A stretch of DNA of 64,000 nt from NCBI RefSeq assembly GCF_029761915.1, contig NZ_CP121695.1, positions 6,477,501 through 6,541,500 of the forward strand. Direction: 5' to 3'. Numbering within the stretch: the first letter of the stretch is position 1; the number at the start of each line of letters is the position of its first letter. The notes beneath the pieces were generated by a model, which did not search any database, was not told the DNA's origin, and saw nothing but the letters and a program-made list of their open reading frames with translations. Positions 44,322 to 53,462 of the stretch are shown here, in pieces. Position numbers and translations under genes: made by a program. This DNA comes from Bradyrhizobium sp. CB1650 (GTDB lineage: Bacteria; Pseudomonadota; Alphaproteobacteria; Rhizobiales; Xanthobacteraceae).

Positions 44322-44939
44322 ATGTCCAACACCACCGCCAAGCTAGTTGCCGTCATCGTCGCATCCGCCCTGCTGAACGTGTTCCCCGCCGCCGCGCAGC
44401 AGCAGGGACCATCGCGTATCCGCGGAACCATCGAAAGTATCGATGGCAATGACCTCACCGTTACCGCGCGCGACGGATCCACGCAGAAGATCGCCATGGC
44501 GAGTGACGTTGTCGTGACTGGTCTCGTCAAGACCACGCTCGCTGACGTGAAGCCCGGCTCCTACATCGGCATAACCGGAATGCCCAAGGCCGACGGTAGC
44601 CAGAAAGCGATCGCAATCCACATTTTTCCTGAATCGGCACGCGGCACTGCTGAGGGTTTTCGCCAATATGACTTACGCCCGAACAGCACCATGACAAACG
44701 CGACGGTCGCGCAGGAAGTCGATGCTAACGACGGCAAGTCTCTCTCGGTCAAATACAAGGACGGCGAAAAGACTGTTGTCGTTTCACCAGATACGCCGAT
44801 CGTCAATTTTGTGGACGGCGCCAAGAGTGAACTGAAGGCTGGCGCCAAGATCATTGCGTTCGTCGCCAAGCAGAGCGACGGCACGCTATCCTCGAAGCGC
44901 GTTTTGGTCGGTCGTGACGGCATCACGCCGCCGATGTGA
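44322..44939 (+). CDS. Exported hypothetical protein with beta-barrel-like repeats
   Basis: A 205-residue protein with a Sec signal (MSNTTAKLVAVIVASALLNV to AAA). The mature part has two similar small beta units: RIRGTIESIDGNDLTVTARD with ADVKPGSYIGITG, and VAQEVDANDGKSLSVKYKDG with LKAGAKIIAFVAKQ. This resembles DUF5666-like repeat proteins, known mostly as hypotheticals. No enzymatic residues are evident. The ATG follows GGAGAATCACTCC. Confidence 0.75.
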   Translation: MSNTTAKLVAVIVASALLNVFPAAAQQQGPSRIRGTIESIDGNDLTVTARDGSTQKIAMASDVVVTGLVKTTLADVKPGSYIGITGMPKADGSQKAIAIHIFPESARGTAEGFRQYDLRPNSTMTNATVAQEVDANDGKSLSVKYKDGEKTVVVSPDTPIVNFVDGAKSELKAGAKIIAFVAKQSDGTLSSKRVLVGRDGITPPM

Positions 44940-45142
44940 GGGACCGTCGAAAACGGGCGATCGAATGGCACGCGGCCGTGCGCGGCGGAGACATCATTCA
45001 GTGCATCGCTTCTGAAGAAGCCAGAGGCATCGTATCCGAGATCGGACGGTCCTCATCACCGGCGCGACCGCCGGAATTCGAACACACAAGACCTCTCAGT
45101 CTCCATCATCAATCAGTCTGCACTTGCGCTAAGGACAGCTCC

Positions 45143-45636
45143 ATGTTTACCCGCTCGCTATTCACCCTTGTTGCTCTTGCGCTTTTCGCGGGTTCTGCAA
45201 TCGCTCAGGATATTCCGGCCAAGCTTGCGCCCCTGGGGAAAGGCCCGCTGGTCGGCAAGTACGCAGCCAAGGGCGATCAGATATACGTCTGCAGCGCAAA
45301 AGGGAGCGCAAACGAATGGGATTTCGAGGCCCCTGAGGCCGAGCTTATCGACGCGAAGGGCCGACTGTTCGCCAAGCACTATGCCGGTCCGACCTGGGAA
45401 GCTCCAGATGGCTCGAAGGCGGTGGGCAAGGTTTTAGCAAACGAACCCGCTCCGAAGGCGGGCGCGATCCCCTGGCTGCTATTGTCGACGCAATCCTCGG
45501 GATCGGGGTCCTTGGCGGCGCGCACTTCGTCCGACGAGTCAACACCTCTGGGGGTGTCGGGCCGACTGGCGCGTGTCCGAAGGCCGGAACATAACGGCGT
45601 GTCGCTTACACGGCCGACTACATCTTTTACAGGTGA
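45143..45636 (+). pseudogene. DUF3455 paralogue, frameshifted and with a nonsense codon
   Basis: It starts well (MFTRSLFTLVALALFAGSAI signal, then LVGKYAAKGDQIYVCSAKGS, EWDFEAPEAELIDAKG, AKHYAGPTWEAPDGSKA), closely paralleling the intact copy at 40593. At about 45505-45508 (GATCGGGGTCC) one G is missing compared with the paralogue. The expected end (VLGGAHFVRRVNTSGGVGPT) continues in another frame, is cut by TAA at 45592-45594 and ends with RRVAYTADYIFYR at TGA 45634. Two independent lesions argue for genuine decay. Confidence 0.85.
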
Positions 45637-45820
45637 TTGTTGACCGGGCATCGATGGTGTCAGCGACCTTTGAAGTCCGCCAGGGAGCGAGGCAGGCCGC
45701 CGATCCTGCTATGGCACCACTCACTTAACATTGAAGCGAATAGCCCAATTGATATCGAGTTGCCGAGGTACTGGCACGGGCTGTTGTTTCAAGACAACGG
45801 CGTTGAGGCAGGAGCAATAC

Positions 45821-46873
45821 ATGAAGCACGCGGCCGCTTTGGTGTCATTGGCGACGTCAGTTCCCCCACATTTGCTTCATCAAGAGCAGGTGCTGGCGGC
45901 GGCCCGGAACATCCTCAGCCATCGCTATCCCGAGTTCGAAACTCTCTCCAGCATTTTCGCAAATACCGGCGTCATCAACCGCTACGGCGTCAAACCGATC
46001 GAGTGGTATTTCGAACAGCGTGGCTGGCCGGAACGTACCGTGGCCTTTCTGGAAGGAGCAGAAGCTCTGTTCATCGATGTCGCACGTAAGGCAATCGAAC
46101 GGGCTGCGCTGACAGCAAGCGATATCGATACCGTCATCACGGTTTGCTCGACGGGGATCGCAACGCCGAGCCTCGAGGCCCGTGTCGCCGGGAAGATTGG
46201 ATTCCGATCCGATGTATCGCGCGTACCGGTATTCGGGCTGGGCTGCGCGGGCGGTGTAACAGGCCTCTCGATTGCATCGCGGCTGGCGCAAGCACGGCCC
46301 GGCACCAACGTGCTCCTCGTCGCGATTGAGCTTTGCACGCTGGCCGTTCGTCACGACGAGTTGACCAAGGCAAACATCGTTGCCGCCAGCCTGTTCGGCG
46401 ACGGCGCCGCCGCCGTCGTGCTGCGGGCCGGCGATGGTGGCGCGACGCGCATCACGGGGACCGGCGAGCATCTCTGGCCGGACACGCTGGACGTCATGGG
46501 ATGGAAGATTGATCCGGAAGGGTTCGGGGTAATCTTTCAGCGAACAATTCCGGATTTCGTCAGGACCAATATGAGTCCGGCCATCAGCGGAATTCTCGCT
46601 TTGATGGATCTTTCGATTGGCGATGTCGATCGCTTCATATGCCATCCCGGCGGCACCAAGGTTGTGCTCGCGCTGGAGGCAGCTCTGGTCCTCAATCAGG
46701 GCGCGCTTAACCATGAACGCAGCGTTCTTGCGGATTATGGAAATATGTCGGCTCCGACGGTGTTGTTTGTGCTCGAACGCGCCCAGGCGGACGGCCTTCC
46801 GCCTAGATCACTCCTGACCTCGCTCGGACCAGGCTTCACTGCAAGCTGCGTCGCATTGCAGCACCTGGCGTGA
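45821..46873 (+). CDS. Type III polyketide synthase (chalcone synthase-like)
   Basis: A 350-residue ketosynthase with the complete type III triad: Cys142 in VFGLGCAGG, His275 in FICHPGGTK and Asn308 in DYGNMSAPT. The pattern LATSVPPHLLHQEQ at the start and GPGFTASCVALQHLA at the end are typical for bacterial alkylresorcinol/alkylpyrone synthases (BpsA, SrsA, ArsB types). It condenses a fatty-acyl starter with malonyl-CoA. ATG 45821 follows AGGCAGGAGCAATAC; the frame is open to 45731, but the earlier part is unlike the family. The stop overlaps the methyltransferase start, giving an operon with an MFS exporter. Confidence 0.93.
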   Translation: MKHAAALVSLATSVPPHLLHQEQVLAAARNILSHRYPEFETLSSIFANTGVINRYGVKPIEWYFEQRGWPERTVAFLEGAEALFIDVARKAIERAALTASDIDTVITVCSTGIATPSLEARVAGKIGFRSDVSRVPVFGLGCAGGVTGLSIASRLAQARPGTNVLLVAIELCTLAVRHDELTKANIVAASLFGDGAAAVVLRAGDGGATRITGTGEHLWPDTLDVMGWKIDPEGFGVIFQRTIPDFVRTNMSPAISGILALMDLSIGDVDRFICHPGGTKVVLALEAALVLNQGALNHERSVLADYGNMSAPTVLFVLERAQADGLPPRSLLTSLGPGFTASCVALQHLA

Positions 46874-47385
46874 GCGCTGCCGTCGCCATTCTAGCCTTGG
46901 TCACGCTGCAGCGGGTCGGTGAGCTTGTTCTGGCCCGCTACAATACAGGCAGGCTTTTGGCGCGCGGCGCCATCGAGATGGCGGCCGGCCATTATCCGCT
47001 GGTAGTGGCGCTACACGCGGCTTGGCTGATTGCATTGTGGGTGTGTGGGCGCAATCAGCCAGTCAACCTCTTCGCGGTCGGAATATTCATCGTTCTGGAG
47101 GGTCTGCGCTTCTGGGTGATCGCAACACTTGGCCCAAGATGGACGACGCGCATCATCGTGGTGCCCGGCGAACCATTGATCTCGGCTGGTCCCTATCGAT
47201 ATTCTTCACATCCAAATTATGCCGTGGTCGCAGCAGAGATCGCCGTTCTCCCTCTGGCGCTACACCTGCCGTTGATGGCAGTGATCTTCACGATCCTTAA
47301 TGCCGTCGTGCTTGCCATTCGCATGCGCGCTGAAGCACGAGCGCTCTTGGTGGTGCACGAGCGGCCATCTCGCGCCGTCCCATGA
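46870..47385 (+). CDS. Isoprenylcysteine carboxyl methyltransferase (ICMT)-family membrane protein
   Basis: A 171-residue membrane protein with four or five helices. The conserved ICMT core is visible: GPRWTTRIIVVPGEPLISAG, then PYRYSSHPNYAVVAAE, and late RMRAEARALL. The RHPNY-like motif binds S-adenosylmethionine. In other bacteria a protein of this family next to a type III PKS (BpsB with BpsA, SrsB with SrsA) methylates the polyketide product. The GTG start overlaps the PKS stop by 4 bases; the stop overlaps the next ATG. The likely substrate is the PKS lipid. Confidence 0.9.
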   Translation: MSAAVAILALVTLQRVGELVLARYNTGRLLARGAIEMAAGHYPLVVALHAAWLIALWVCGRNQPVNLFAVGIFIVLEGLRFWVIATLGPRWTTRIIVVPGEPLISAGPYRYSSHPNYAVVAAEIAVLPLALHLPLMAVIFTILNAVVLAIRMRAEARALLVVHERPSRAVP

Positions 47386-48917
47386 GCGATCAAGGATCCC
47401 GAAAGGAAACTCCGAGCACCGCCACCTGGCTGGGCTTCCTGTTGATGTGCCTTGGAATGTTCATGGCCATTCTCGATATTCAGGTCGTCGCCACATCGTT
47501 GCCGACAATCCAGAGCGCACTTGGAATTTCGCCTGACGCGATGAGCTGGATCCAGACCGCGTACCTGATCGCCGAAGTGATCGCCATACCGCTGACCGGT
47601 TTGTTGACGCGTGTGCTGACACTACGTTGGCTGTTCGTCGCAGCCATCATGCTGTTCACGGTCGCTTCGGTGGGCTGCGCCTTCAGCGCCGGGTTCGGGA
47701 TGTTGATCGCTTTCCGCGTGGTGCAGGGGTTTGCCGGGGGGACGCTGATCCCGGCGGTTTTCTCGGCCGTGTTTCTGCTGTTTCCGGTTCGCCTCCATTC
47801 CGTTGCAACAACAGTCGGCGGCGTGGTCGCCGTCCTCGCACCAACGGTTGGACCCGTTGTCGGGGGCTGGATCACACAAACCTATTCATGGCACTGGCTA
47901 TTCCTGATCAATATCGTTCCCGGGTTGGTCGCGCCAGCAGTGACGCCGTTCCTGCTGCCACGCGGAGCGATCCGTCTCGCCGATCTGGTGAATCTCGACG
48001 GCGTTTCGCTTGTCTCGATGGCAGCAGGTCTTGCAAGCCTCGAGATAGGACTTAAAAATGCACCCCGCTTCGGATGGTCATCTCCGTATTGCGCCGGGCT
48101 ATTTCTCGGCGGCGCCGCCTGCATCGCCCTTTTCGTGCACCGAACATTGCGAGCTGCATATCCAGTCGTGGAGGTTTCTTCCCTGAAAGAGCGCTCGTTC
48201 GCGGTCGGTTGCGCGCTGAGCTTCTGTCTCGGTGTCGGCTTGTTTGGATCGGTCTATCTGATGCCGGTCTTCCTGGCGTTTGTCCGCAGCCACAATGCAT
48301 TCGAAATCGGCTTTATCATGCTGGTGACCGGTGTTGCACAGCTGGTGACAGCTCCTTTCGCAGCTGCACTGGAAAGTCGCGTCGGCGCCCGGTGGCTGAC
48401 CGGCATAGGCTTCTCGCTGTTTGCGCTAGGCCTTGGAATGAGCGCCTTTCAGACCCGTCTTGCTGATTTCGACGAGATGTTCTGGCCTCAGGTCGTGCGA
48501 GGCGTCGCGATCATGTTTTGTCTTCTGCCGCCAACCCGGCTGGCGCTGGGCACATTGTCTGAAGCGCAGGTACCGGACGCGAGCGGCCTGTTCAATCTGA
48601 TGCGGAATCTTGGCGGCGCGATCGGTATCGCGCTCGTCGATACGATCCTTTACGGGCGAACCATTGTGCATGCGGACGATCTCCGCGACCGCCTGCTTGC
48701 AGGTGACGTGACGGCGGCGCAGGCGATCGGACTAAGTCCAGAATTGTTCGCAAGCAGGCTTCCGGGGCCGCCTGATGCGCGTACCGTGGCATTTGTCCGT
48801 CCTATGGTTGAGAAGGCTTCCTTGGCTCTGAGCACCAATGAAGCGTGGGCCTTCCTTGCTTGCGTGGCGCTCCTGGGATTGCTGCTCGTGCCATTTGCAC
48901 GGCAAAGGAAGGCCTGA
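47382..48917 (+). CDS. MFS transporter, DHA2 (14-helix) family
   Basis: A 511-residue transporter of EmrB/QacA type. MFMAILDIQVVATSLPTIQS near residue 28 is the family motif D1-like segment; GFAGGTLIPAVFSAVFLLFP and a PTVGPVVGGWITQTYSWHWL motif C follow. Fourteen helices are expected. The ATG overlaps the methyltransferase stop by 4 bases, so it belongs to the polyketide operon and probably exports the product or intermediate. It differs clearly from the EmrB gene at 51421. Confidence 0.92.
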   Translation: MSDQGSRKETPSTATWLGFLLMCLGMFMAILDIQVVATSLPTIQSALGISPDAMSWIQTAYLIAEVIAIPLTGLLTRVLTLRWLFVAAIMLFTVASVGCAFSAGFGMLIAFRVVQGFAGGTLIPAVFSAVFLLFPVRLHSVATTVGGVVAVLAPTVGPVVGGWITQTYSWHWLFLINIVPGLVAPAVTPFLLPRGAIRLADLVNLDGVSLVSMAAGLASLEIGLKNAPRFGWSSPYCAGLFLGGAACIALFVHRTLRAAYPVVEVSSLKERSFAVGCALSFCLGVGLFGSVYLMPVFLAFVRSHNAFEIGFIMLVTGVAQLVTAPFAAALESRVGARWLTGIGFSLFALGLGMSAFQTRLADFDEMFWPQVVRGVAIMFCLLPPTRLALGTLSEAQVPDASGLFNLMRNLGGAIGIALVDTILYGRTIVHADDLRDRLLAGDVTAAQAIGLSPELFASRLPGPPDARTVAFVRPMVEKASLALSTNEAWAFLACVALLGLLLVPFARQRKA

Positions 48918-49613
48918 AATTGCTTCGACATCCTGCGACGTGAGGACCAGCCGATTCGACCTAGTGGTGCGTGGCTCCGCCGGGTGGGGTCTTGCACTGT
49001 CAGCGCCACGATGCGTTCGACCGCGTCCGGCCCAAGAGGAGAACTGCGGACGGTCGCGTCTTGTCGCACTGCAATCCGTCGATCCCGCATCGGCGAACGG
49101 TTCCTGCCAGCGCCAAACGCGGGTCTTTGACTTGCCCGGCAGGGCCTACTGAATGACCCGTAACGGAAGTGCTACACACGAGATGAGTTGATGTTGCGCT
49201 CTCGCGATCTCCGCATTGTCCATCAAGTTAAGGACACGACTGGAGCGAGCGGCCCGCCTCACGAGGTGTATCCGCGTTAAAGGCGAGCAACGAGCCGGTG
49301 ACGAAGCTCGCTTCGGGATCCGGGATGCGACCAGCGTTCCGAGCGGCAGGCCTTCAGGGTGCGATCAGCGTCAAGACCCGGCGCCGATTCATATCGTACA
49401 AGGCTCGTTCCGCTGAAAGGCGATTCCGCAGTCGAAATCTAGCGTCTCGCCGCATGCTGCATTGCCCTGTGGGCAGCGCTTCAATTGTCGCTGGACGTCG
49501 GCAGATTCCTCGGTCTCCTCGTTGAGGTTCGCGGGCCGCTCCGTGCGGAAGCAACCGGCCCGATGACCTGCCCTCTCACGATGGTGTGTTTGTGGGGTTT
49601 CACGCTTGCTCAA
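48918..49613. other. Intergenic region between the PKS operon and the MarR operon
   Basis: About 700 bases. Several frames exist, none convincing; one 29-codon peptide starts at 49192 (MLRSRDLRIVHQVKDTTG). I see no terminator with U-run, tRNA or IS end. Confidence 0.35.
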
Positions 49614-49662
49614 TTTCATAAGCAAGCTTACCTTATTTCATAAGGAAGCTTATTATAAGCTT
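49614..49662. promoter_or_regulatory. MarR operator: two direct repeats and two palindromes
   Basis: TTTCATAAGCAAGCTTA (49614-49630) is repeated as TTTCATAAGGAAGCTTA (49636-49652), 22 bases apart, about two helical turns. Overlapping them are perfect palindromes CCTTAT-TTC-ATAAGG (49631-49645) and AAGCTTA-TTA-TAAGCTT (49646-49662). They end 16 bases before the MarR start, an ideal place for autorepression. The AT-rich block is unlike the surrounding DNA. Confidence 0.75.
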
Positions 49663-49678
49663 ACGTAGGAAGTAGGCC

Positions 49679-50149
49679 ATGGAAGTCGAAGCTCCCACCC
49701 TTAGTTTTCTGCTGCATGAAGTCGCGCGGCTGCTGAGGAAGAGGTTCGAGCAGATTTCCCGTGAGTCCGGGCTAACGCGATCCCAATGGCAGGCGCTGGC
49801 TTATCTTGATCAGAACGAAGGCATCAACCAAAGCGCATTGGCTGAACTCCTCGACGTGGAGCCGATCACGCTTTCGCGCATCCTGGATAAGCTGGAGGCC
49901 TGCGAACTGATCGAACGACATTTGCATCCTTCGGACCGGCGGGTCCGGATTCTCCAGCTTACGCCGGCAGCTCGGCTAAAGCTGATGCAGGCGCGCAAGC
50001 TCGGCGAGATAGCGCGCCGCGAGGCATTGGCCGGTTTGTCCGAGGCAGACGGCTTGCGCCTGTTGGAGACCCTGAAGGTCTTGAAATTCAACCTCACCGA
50101 AGCGTGCTGCTCATCGGTGGAAAAGCAGAAGCGAGCGAGTCATGGTTAG
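49679..50149 (+). CDS. MarR family transcriptional regulator
   Basis: A 156-residue winged-helix repressor. The DNA-binding part is INQSALAELLDVEPITLSRI with LDKLEACELIERH, and the wing is HPSDRRVRILQLT. It starts at ATG 49679, preceded by AGGAAGTAGGCC. It lies directly in front of, and overlaps, the EmrA gene. By family rule it represses its own operon and is released by a phenolic or drug-like ligand. The operator repeats just upstream fit. Confidence 0.92.
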   Translation: MEVEAPTLSFLLHEVARLLRKRFEQISRESGLTRSQWQALAYLDQNEGINQSALAELLDVEPITLSRILDKLEACELIERHLHPSDRRVRILQLTPAARLKLMQARKLGEIARREALAGLSEADGLRLLETLKVLKFNLTEACCSSVEKQKRASHG

Positions 50150-51428
50150 TACCGGCCAAGCGAGTCCGAAACGGCACGGCGCCGAAAAGCCTGTCCCCGA
50201 AGGCGGTTCACGAGGCACGCAGGACAAGGTCCATCCCTTGATGCGCCATCCGCCGGAGGCACGGGACTCTCCAGATACTGACGCGGCTGCCGAGCCGGCC
50301 GCGAAAGAGCGGCTGAGTGGGCGCGAGTGGTCAGGGGAACCTCATCAGTTGCCTGCGTCGCTCGTCCCGAAAAGATCCCGCAAGCGGATTGTGATCTTTG
50401 CGCTGTTGCCGGTGGCACTGATCGCCGGGGGCTATCTCTACGTGACGGGCGGCGCCGTCATGTCGACCGACAATGCCTATGTCCAGGCCGACACGGTCGG
50501 GCTATCGACCGACGTTTCCGGAATTGTCACAGAGGTGCTCGTTCACGACAATCAGACGGTTGCCAAGGGCGACGTGCTGTTCAAGCTCGACGATCTGCCG
50601 TTCCGGTTAGCGCTGGACCGCGCTGAAGCCCAGATCGGTACCACGCGCAACGATCTCCTTGCCCTGCAGGCGAGCTATCGGAACATGCAGACCCAGGTCG
50701 AGCAGGCCAGGATCGACGTCGATTACCACAACGTCAACTTCAAGCGCCAGCAGCAATTGATCACCAACGACTTCACGCCACGGGCGACGTTTGACGCGGC
50801 GCGCAATACGCTGCAAGCATCGCAACAGAAGCTTGCCTCGCTCGAAGCGCGGCTTGCCGGCATCGCCGCAAACCTGAACGGCAATCCGGATGCGCCGATC
50901 GAGGATTATCCGCGTTACAAGGATTCGCTGGCTGCGCGCAACGAGGCCGCGCGTCAACTCTCCCACACCGTTGTCAAGGCACCCTTCACCGGCATCGTAA
51001 CCAACGTGCCATCGCTGCAGCCCGGCCAATATCTCGCCGCTTCCGCGACGGCTTTCAACATCGTTTCGACCGATCATGTCTGGGTCCAGGCCAGTCCGAA
51101 GGAGACCGAGCTGACTTATGTCAAGCCCGGCCAAAAGGCGACGATCGATGTCGACACCTATCCTGGCAAGCGTTGGGTCGGCACGGTTGACAGCATCAGC
51201 CCCGCGTCGGCATCGAGCTTCTCACTGCTGCCCGCCGAAAACACAAGCGGCAACTGGGTCAAGGTGGTCCAACGCATTCCGATGCGCATCCGGGTCGACA
51301 ACACACCGGGCAAGCCTTCGTTAAGGGTTGGCATGAGCGTCGAGCTGAATGTCGACACCGGACACGAGCGCGGACTGCCCAGCTTCATCACCGACCTGCT
51401 CGGATTCGCGGAAGCCGCAAATGACTGA
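50142..51428 (+). CDS. emrA: EmrA-type membrane fusion (HlyD) protein
   Basis: A 428-residue periplasmic adaptor. One N-terminal membrane helix near residues 85-105 (RIVIFALLPVALIAGGYLYV) follows a long, charged N-terminal tail of about 80 residues (longer than E. coli EmrA). Then come lipoyl/barrel motifs (DNAYVQADTVGLSTDVSGIV) and (KAPFTGIVTNVPSLQPGQYL), with a coiled-coil hairpin between. It links the EmrB transporter to an outer-membrane channel. The start overlaps the MarR stop and the stop overlaps emrB. Confidence 0.92.
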   Translation: MVSTGQASPKRHGAEKPVPEGGSRGTQDKVHPLMRHPPEARDSPDTDAAAEPAAKERLSGREWSGEPHQLPASLVPKRSRKRIVIFALLPVALIAGGYLYVTGGAVMSTDNAYVQADTVGLSTDVSGIVTEVLVHDNQTVAKGDVLFKLDDLPFRLALDRAEAQIGTTRNDLLALQASYRNMQTQVEQARIDVDYHNVNFKRQQQLITNDFTPRATFDAARNTLQASQQKLASLEARLAGIAANLNGNPDAPIEDYPRYKDSLAARNEAARQLSHTVVKAPFTGIVTNVPSLQPGQYLAASATAFNIVSTDHVWVQASPKETELTYVKPGQKATIDVDTYPGKRWVGTVDSISPASASSFSLLPAENTSGNWVKVVQRIPMRIRVDNTPGKPSLRVGMSVELNVDTGHERGLPSFITDLLGFAEAAND

Positions 51429-52962
51429 GTTCACTGCCGGTGAGGCTCGGCCTATCAACCGGCCCGCCATTACCGCGTGCGTGATCCTCGCCGTGATCAT
51501 GCAGGCGCTGGACACCACGATCGCCAACGTGGCGCTCCCCTACATGCAGGGAAGCGTTTCGGCCAGCGCAGATCAGATCAACTGGGTGCTGACCTCCTAT
51601 ATTGTGGCGGCAGCGATCATGACGCCGCCGTCCGGGTTCCTCGCCAACAAATTTGGCCGCCGGCGGGTCCTGATGGCGGCGGTTACCGGGTTTGTTATCG
51701 CGTCCGTGCTGTGCGGCATCGCACAGTCGCTGGTCCAGATCGTGGCGTTCCGGCTGCTGCAAGGCTTCTTTGGCGCTGCGCTGGTGCCGGTGTCGCAATC
51801 GATCCTTCTCGACATCTATACCCCTGAAGAACGGGGATCGGCGATGGCGCTGTTCGGCGTGTCCGTGATGGTCGGGCCGGTGCTCGGTCCGGTGATCGGC
51901 GGCTGGCTGACCGATCATTACACCTGGCGCTGGGTCTTTTACATCAACGTGCCGCTTGGTGCCCTCGCCTTTGCCGGCATCTCGTTCTTTCTGCGGGAAA
52001 CCAAAACCAGCGCGGCCGCCAAGCTCGATTGGATCGGATTTGGTAGCCTGAGCATCACCATCGCCGCCATGCAGGTCTTCCTCGATCGGGGCGCGCAGCT
52101 CGACTGGTTTTCCTCGCTCGAGATCCTGATCGAGGCCACCGTCGCCGTATCCGCCTTTTACCTATTTCTCGTTCACACCTTCACGGCCAAGGACTCCTTT
52201 GTGAATCCCAGGCTGTTCCTCGACCGCAACTTCACGGTGGGCATGCTGTTCATTTTCATCGTCGGCATCACCTATTTGGCGTCGCTGGCGCTGATGACGC
52301 CCTATCTGCAGACGCTGATGGGGTATCCCGTCGTCACGGCCGGGCTCGTCATGGGACCGCGTGGGTTGGGGACGATGGTCTGCATGTTTGTGGTCGGCAA
52401 GCTGATGGGGAGGATCGATACCAGGGTGCTTCTTTTGATCGGCCTGCTGCTGACGGCGTGGGCCATGTACGACATGACCGGCTGGACTCCGAACGTTTCG
52501 CAATGGACGATCGCGGTGACCGGGTTCATCCAGGGCGCAGGGCTCGGATTTCTTTTTGTCCCGCTCACCACGGTCACCTTTGCCACGCTTACCCCGGAGC
52601 AGCGGGCCGACGCAACCGGCCTGTACAACCTCTCACGTAACGTCGGCTCCAGTGTCGGAATCTCCGTCGTTTCGTATCTTTTGATCAGGAATGGCCAAAT
52701 CAACCACGCCATCATCGGAAGCCATGTCACGGCGGTGAATCCCGGGTTCAGGCGCAGCGTCATCGCGCACGCGTGGAATCCGTGGACCGCCTCGGGCCGG
52801 GCCGCCCTCGATCAGGTCATCCAGAACCAAGCCTCCATCATCAGCTACATCGACGACTTCAAACTAATGATGATTCTCTCGCTGTGTGCCCTCCCCCTCG
52901 TGCTGTTGCTGCGGCGTGCCGCGTCAGAGGGAAGCGGCGACCATGCGATGGCCATGGAATGA
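51421..52962 (+). CDS. emrB: EmrB-type MFS multidrug exporter (DHA2)
   Basis: A 513-residue transporter with 14 helices. QALDTTIANVALPYMQGSVS near residue 35 is motif D1, NWVLTSYIVAAAIMTPPSGF lies on helix 2, FLANKFGRRRVLM is motif A, and GPVLGPVIGGWLTDHYTWRW is motif C. It exports hydrophobic drugs by proton antiport, working with EmrA. ATG 51421 overlaps the emrA stop; the frame is open upstream inside emrA, which is a shadow. No TolC gene follows. Confidence 0.93.
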   Translation: MTEFTAGEARPINRPAITACVILAVIMQALDTTIANVALPYMQGSVSASADQINWVLTSYIVAAAIMTPPSGFLANKFGRRRVLMAAVTGFVIASVLCGIAQSLVQIVAFRLLQGFFGAALVPVSQSILLDIYTPEERGSAMALFGVSVMVGPVLGPVIGGWLTDHYTWRWVFYINVPLGALAFAGISFFLRETKTSAAAKLDWIGFGSLSITIAAMQVFLDRGAQLDWFSSLEILIEATVAVSAFYLFLVHTFTAKDSFVNPRLFLDRNFTVGMLFIFIVGITYLASLALMTPYLQTLMGYPVVTAGLVMGPRGLGTMVCMFVVGKLMGRIDTRVLLLIGLLLTAWAMYDMTGWTPNVSQWTIAVTGFIQGAGLGFLFVPLTTVTFATLTPEQRADATGLYNLSRNVGSSVGISVVSYLLIRNGQINHAIIGSHVTAVNPGFRRSVIAHAWNPWTASGRAALDQVIQNQASIISYIDDFKLMMILSLCALPLVLLLRRAASEGSGDHAMAME

Positions 52963-53022
52963 AGCGGCATCTCGGCTGTCGACCGTCCGTTGGGCCAGCC
53001 GACTAAAAGGAAGGAAACGAAA

Positions 53023-53250
53023 ATGAAAACAATTCTGCTGTCCCTTGCGATGCTCTTGAGCCTATCGACCGGAAGCCTCGCTCAGCACGCTGGCACCGAT
53101 CAGGACGAGAAGGCTTGCAGTCCCGATGTTCAGCGGCTCTGCCGCAAGTGGATGGATCAAGGCGATTTTACCATTCTGGCCCGCCTGAAGGAGAATCGTA
53201 CCAGGCTGCATCCGGCTTGCCGGGACGTGCTGATCAGGCACGGGCAATAG
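53023..53250 (+). CDS. Small exported Cys-containing protein
   Basis: A 75-residue protein. A signal peptide (MKTILLSLAMLLSLSTGSLA) is followed by CSPDVQRLCRKWMDQGDFT and LKENRTRLHPACRDVLIRHG, giving three Cys in the mature part. It resembles the small Cys-rich periplasmic repeat (CxxD..R.C / L..NR..L...C) seen in several rhizobial hypotheticals. AAGGAAGGAAACGAAA precedes ATG 53023. It lies 60 bases after emrB and might be cotranscribed. The function is unknown. Confidence 0.75.
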   Translation: MKTILLSLAMLLSLSTGSLAQHAGTDQDEKACSPDVQRLCRKWMDQGDFTILARLKENRTRLHPACRDVLIRHGQ

Positions 53251-53462
53251 CTTGTGTAAGACCACAATCACTCGGACTTTCGGTTCCGCAACCGCTTTGA
53301 ATCTGAGCGTGCATGAGACAGGCACGGATTGGAACCAGACGAAGATGCAGGGCGATGCGCCCGTCACAGGCCGGACGCAGGGAGCAGCGATGTTGCCATC
53401 ACCCTGCATTCGTGGCCGAGCGACCGAGAATAGCGGCGCGAGAGCTATCGGCAGCGGGCGCT

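Noticed and set aside
45637..45820. Extension of the PKS gene to the upstream in-frame ATG at 45731
   Set aside because: The additional 30 residues are unlike type III PKS N-termini, and a good ribosome-binding site stands before ATG 45821.
49192..49281. 29-codon peptide MLRSRDLRIVHQVKDTTG...
   Set aside because: Too short, no ribosome-binding site, and no family known to me.
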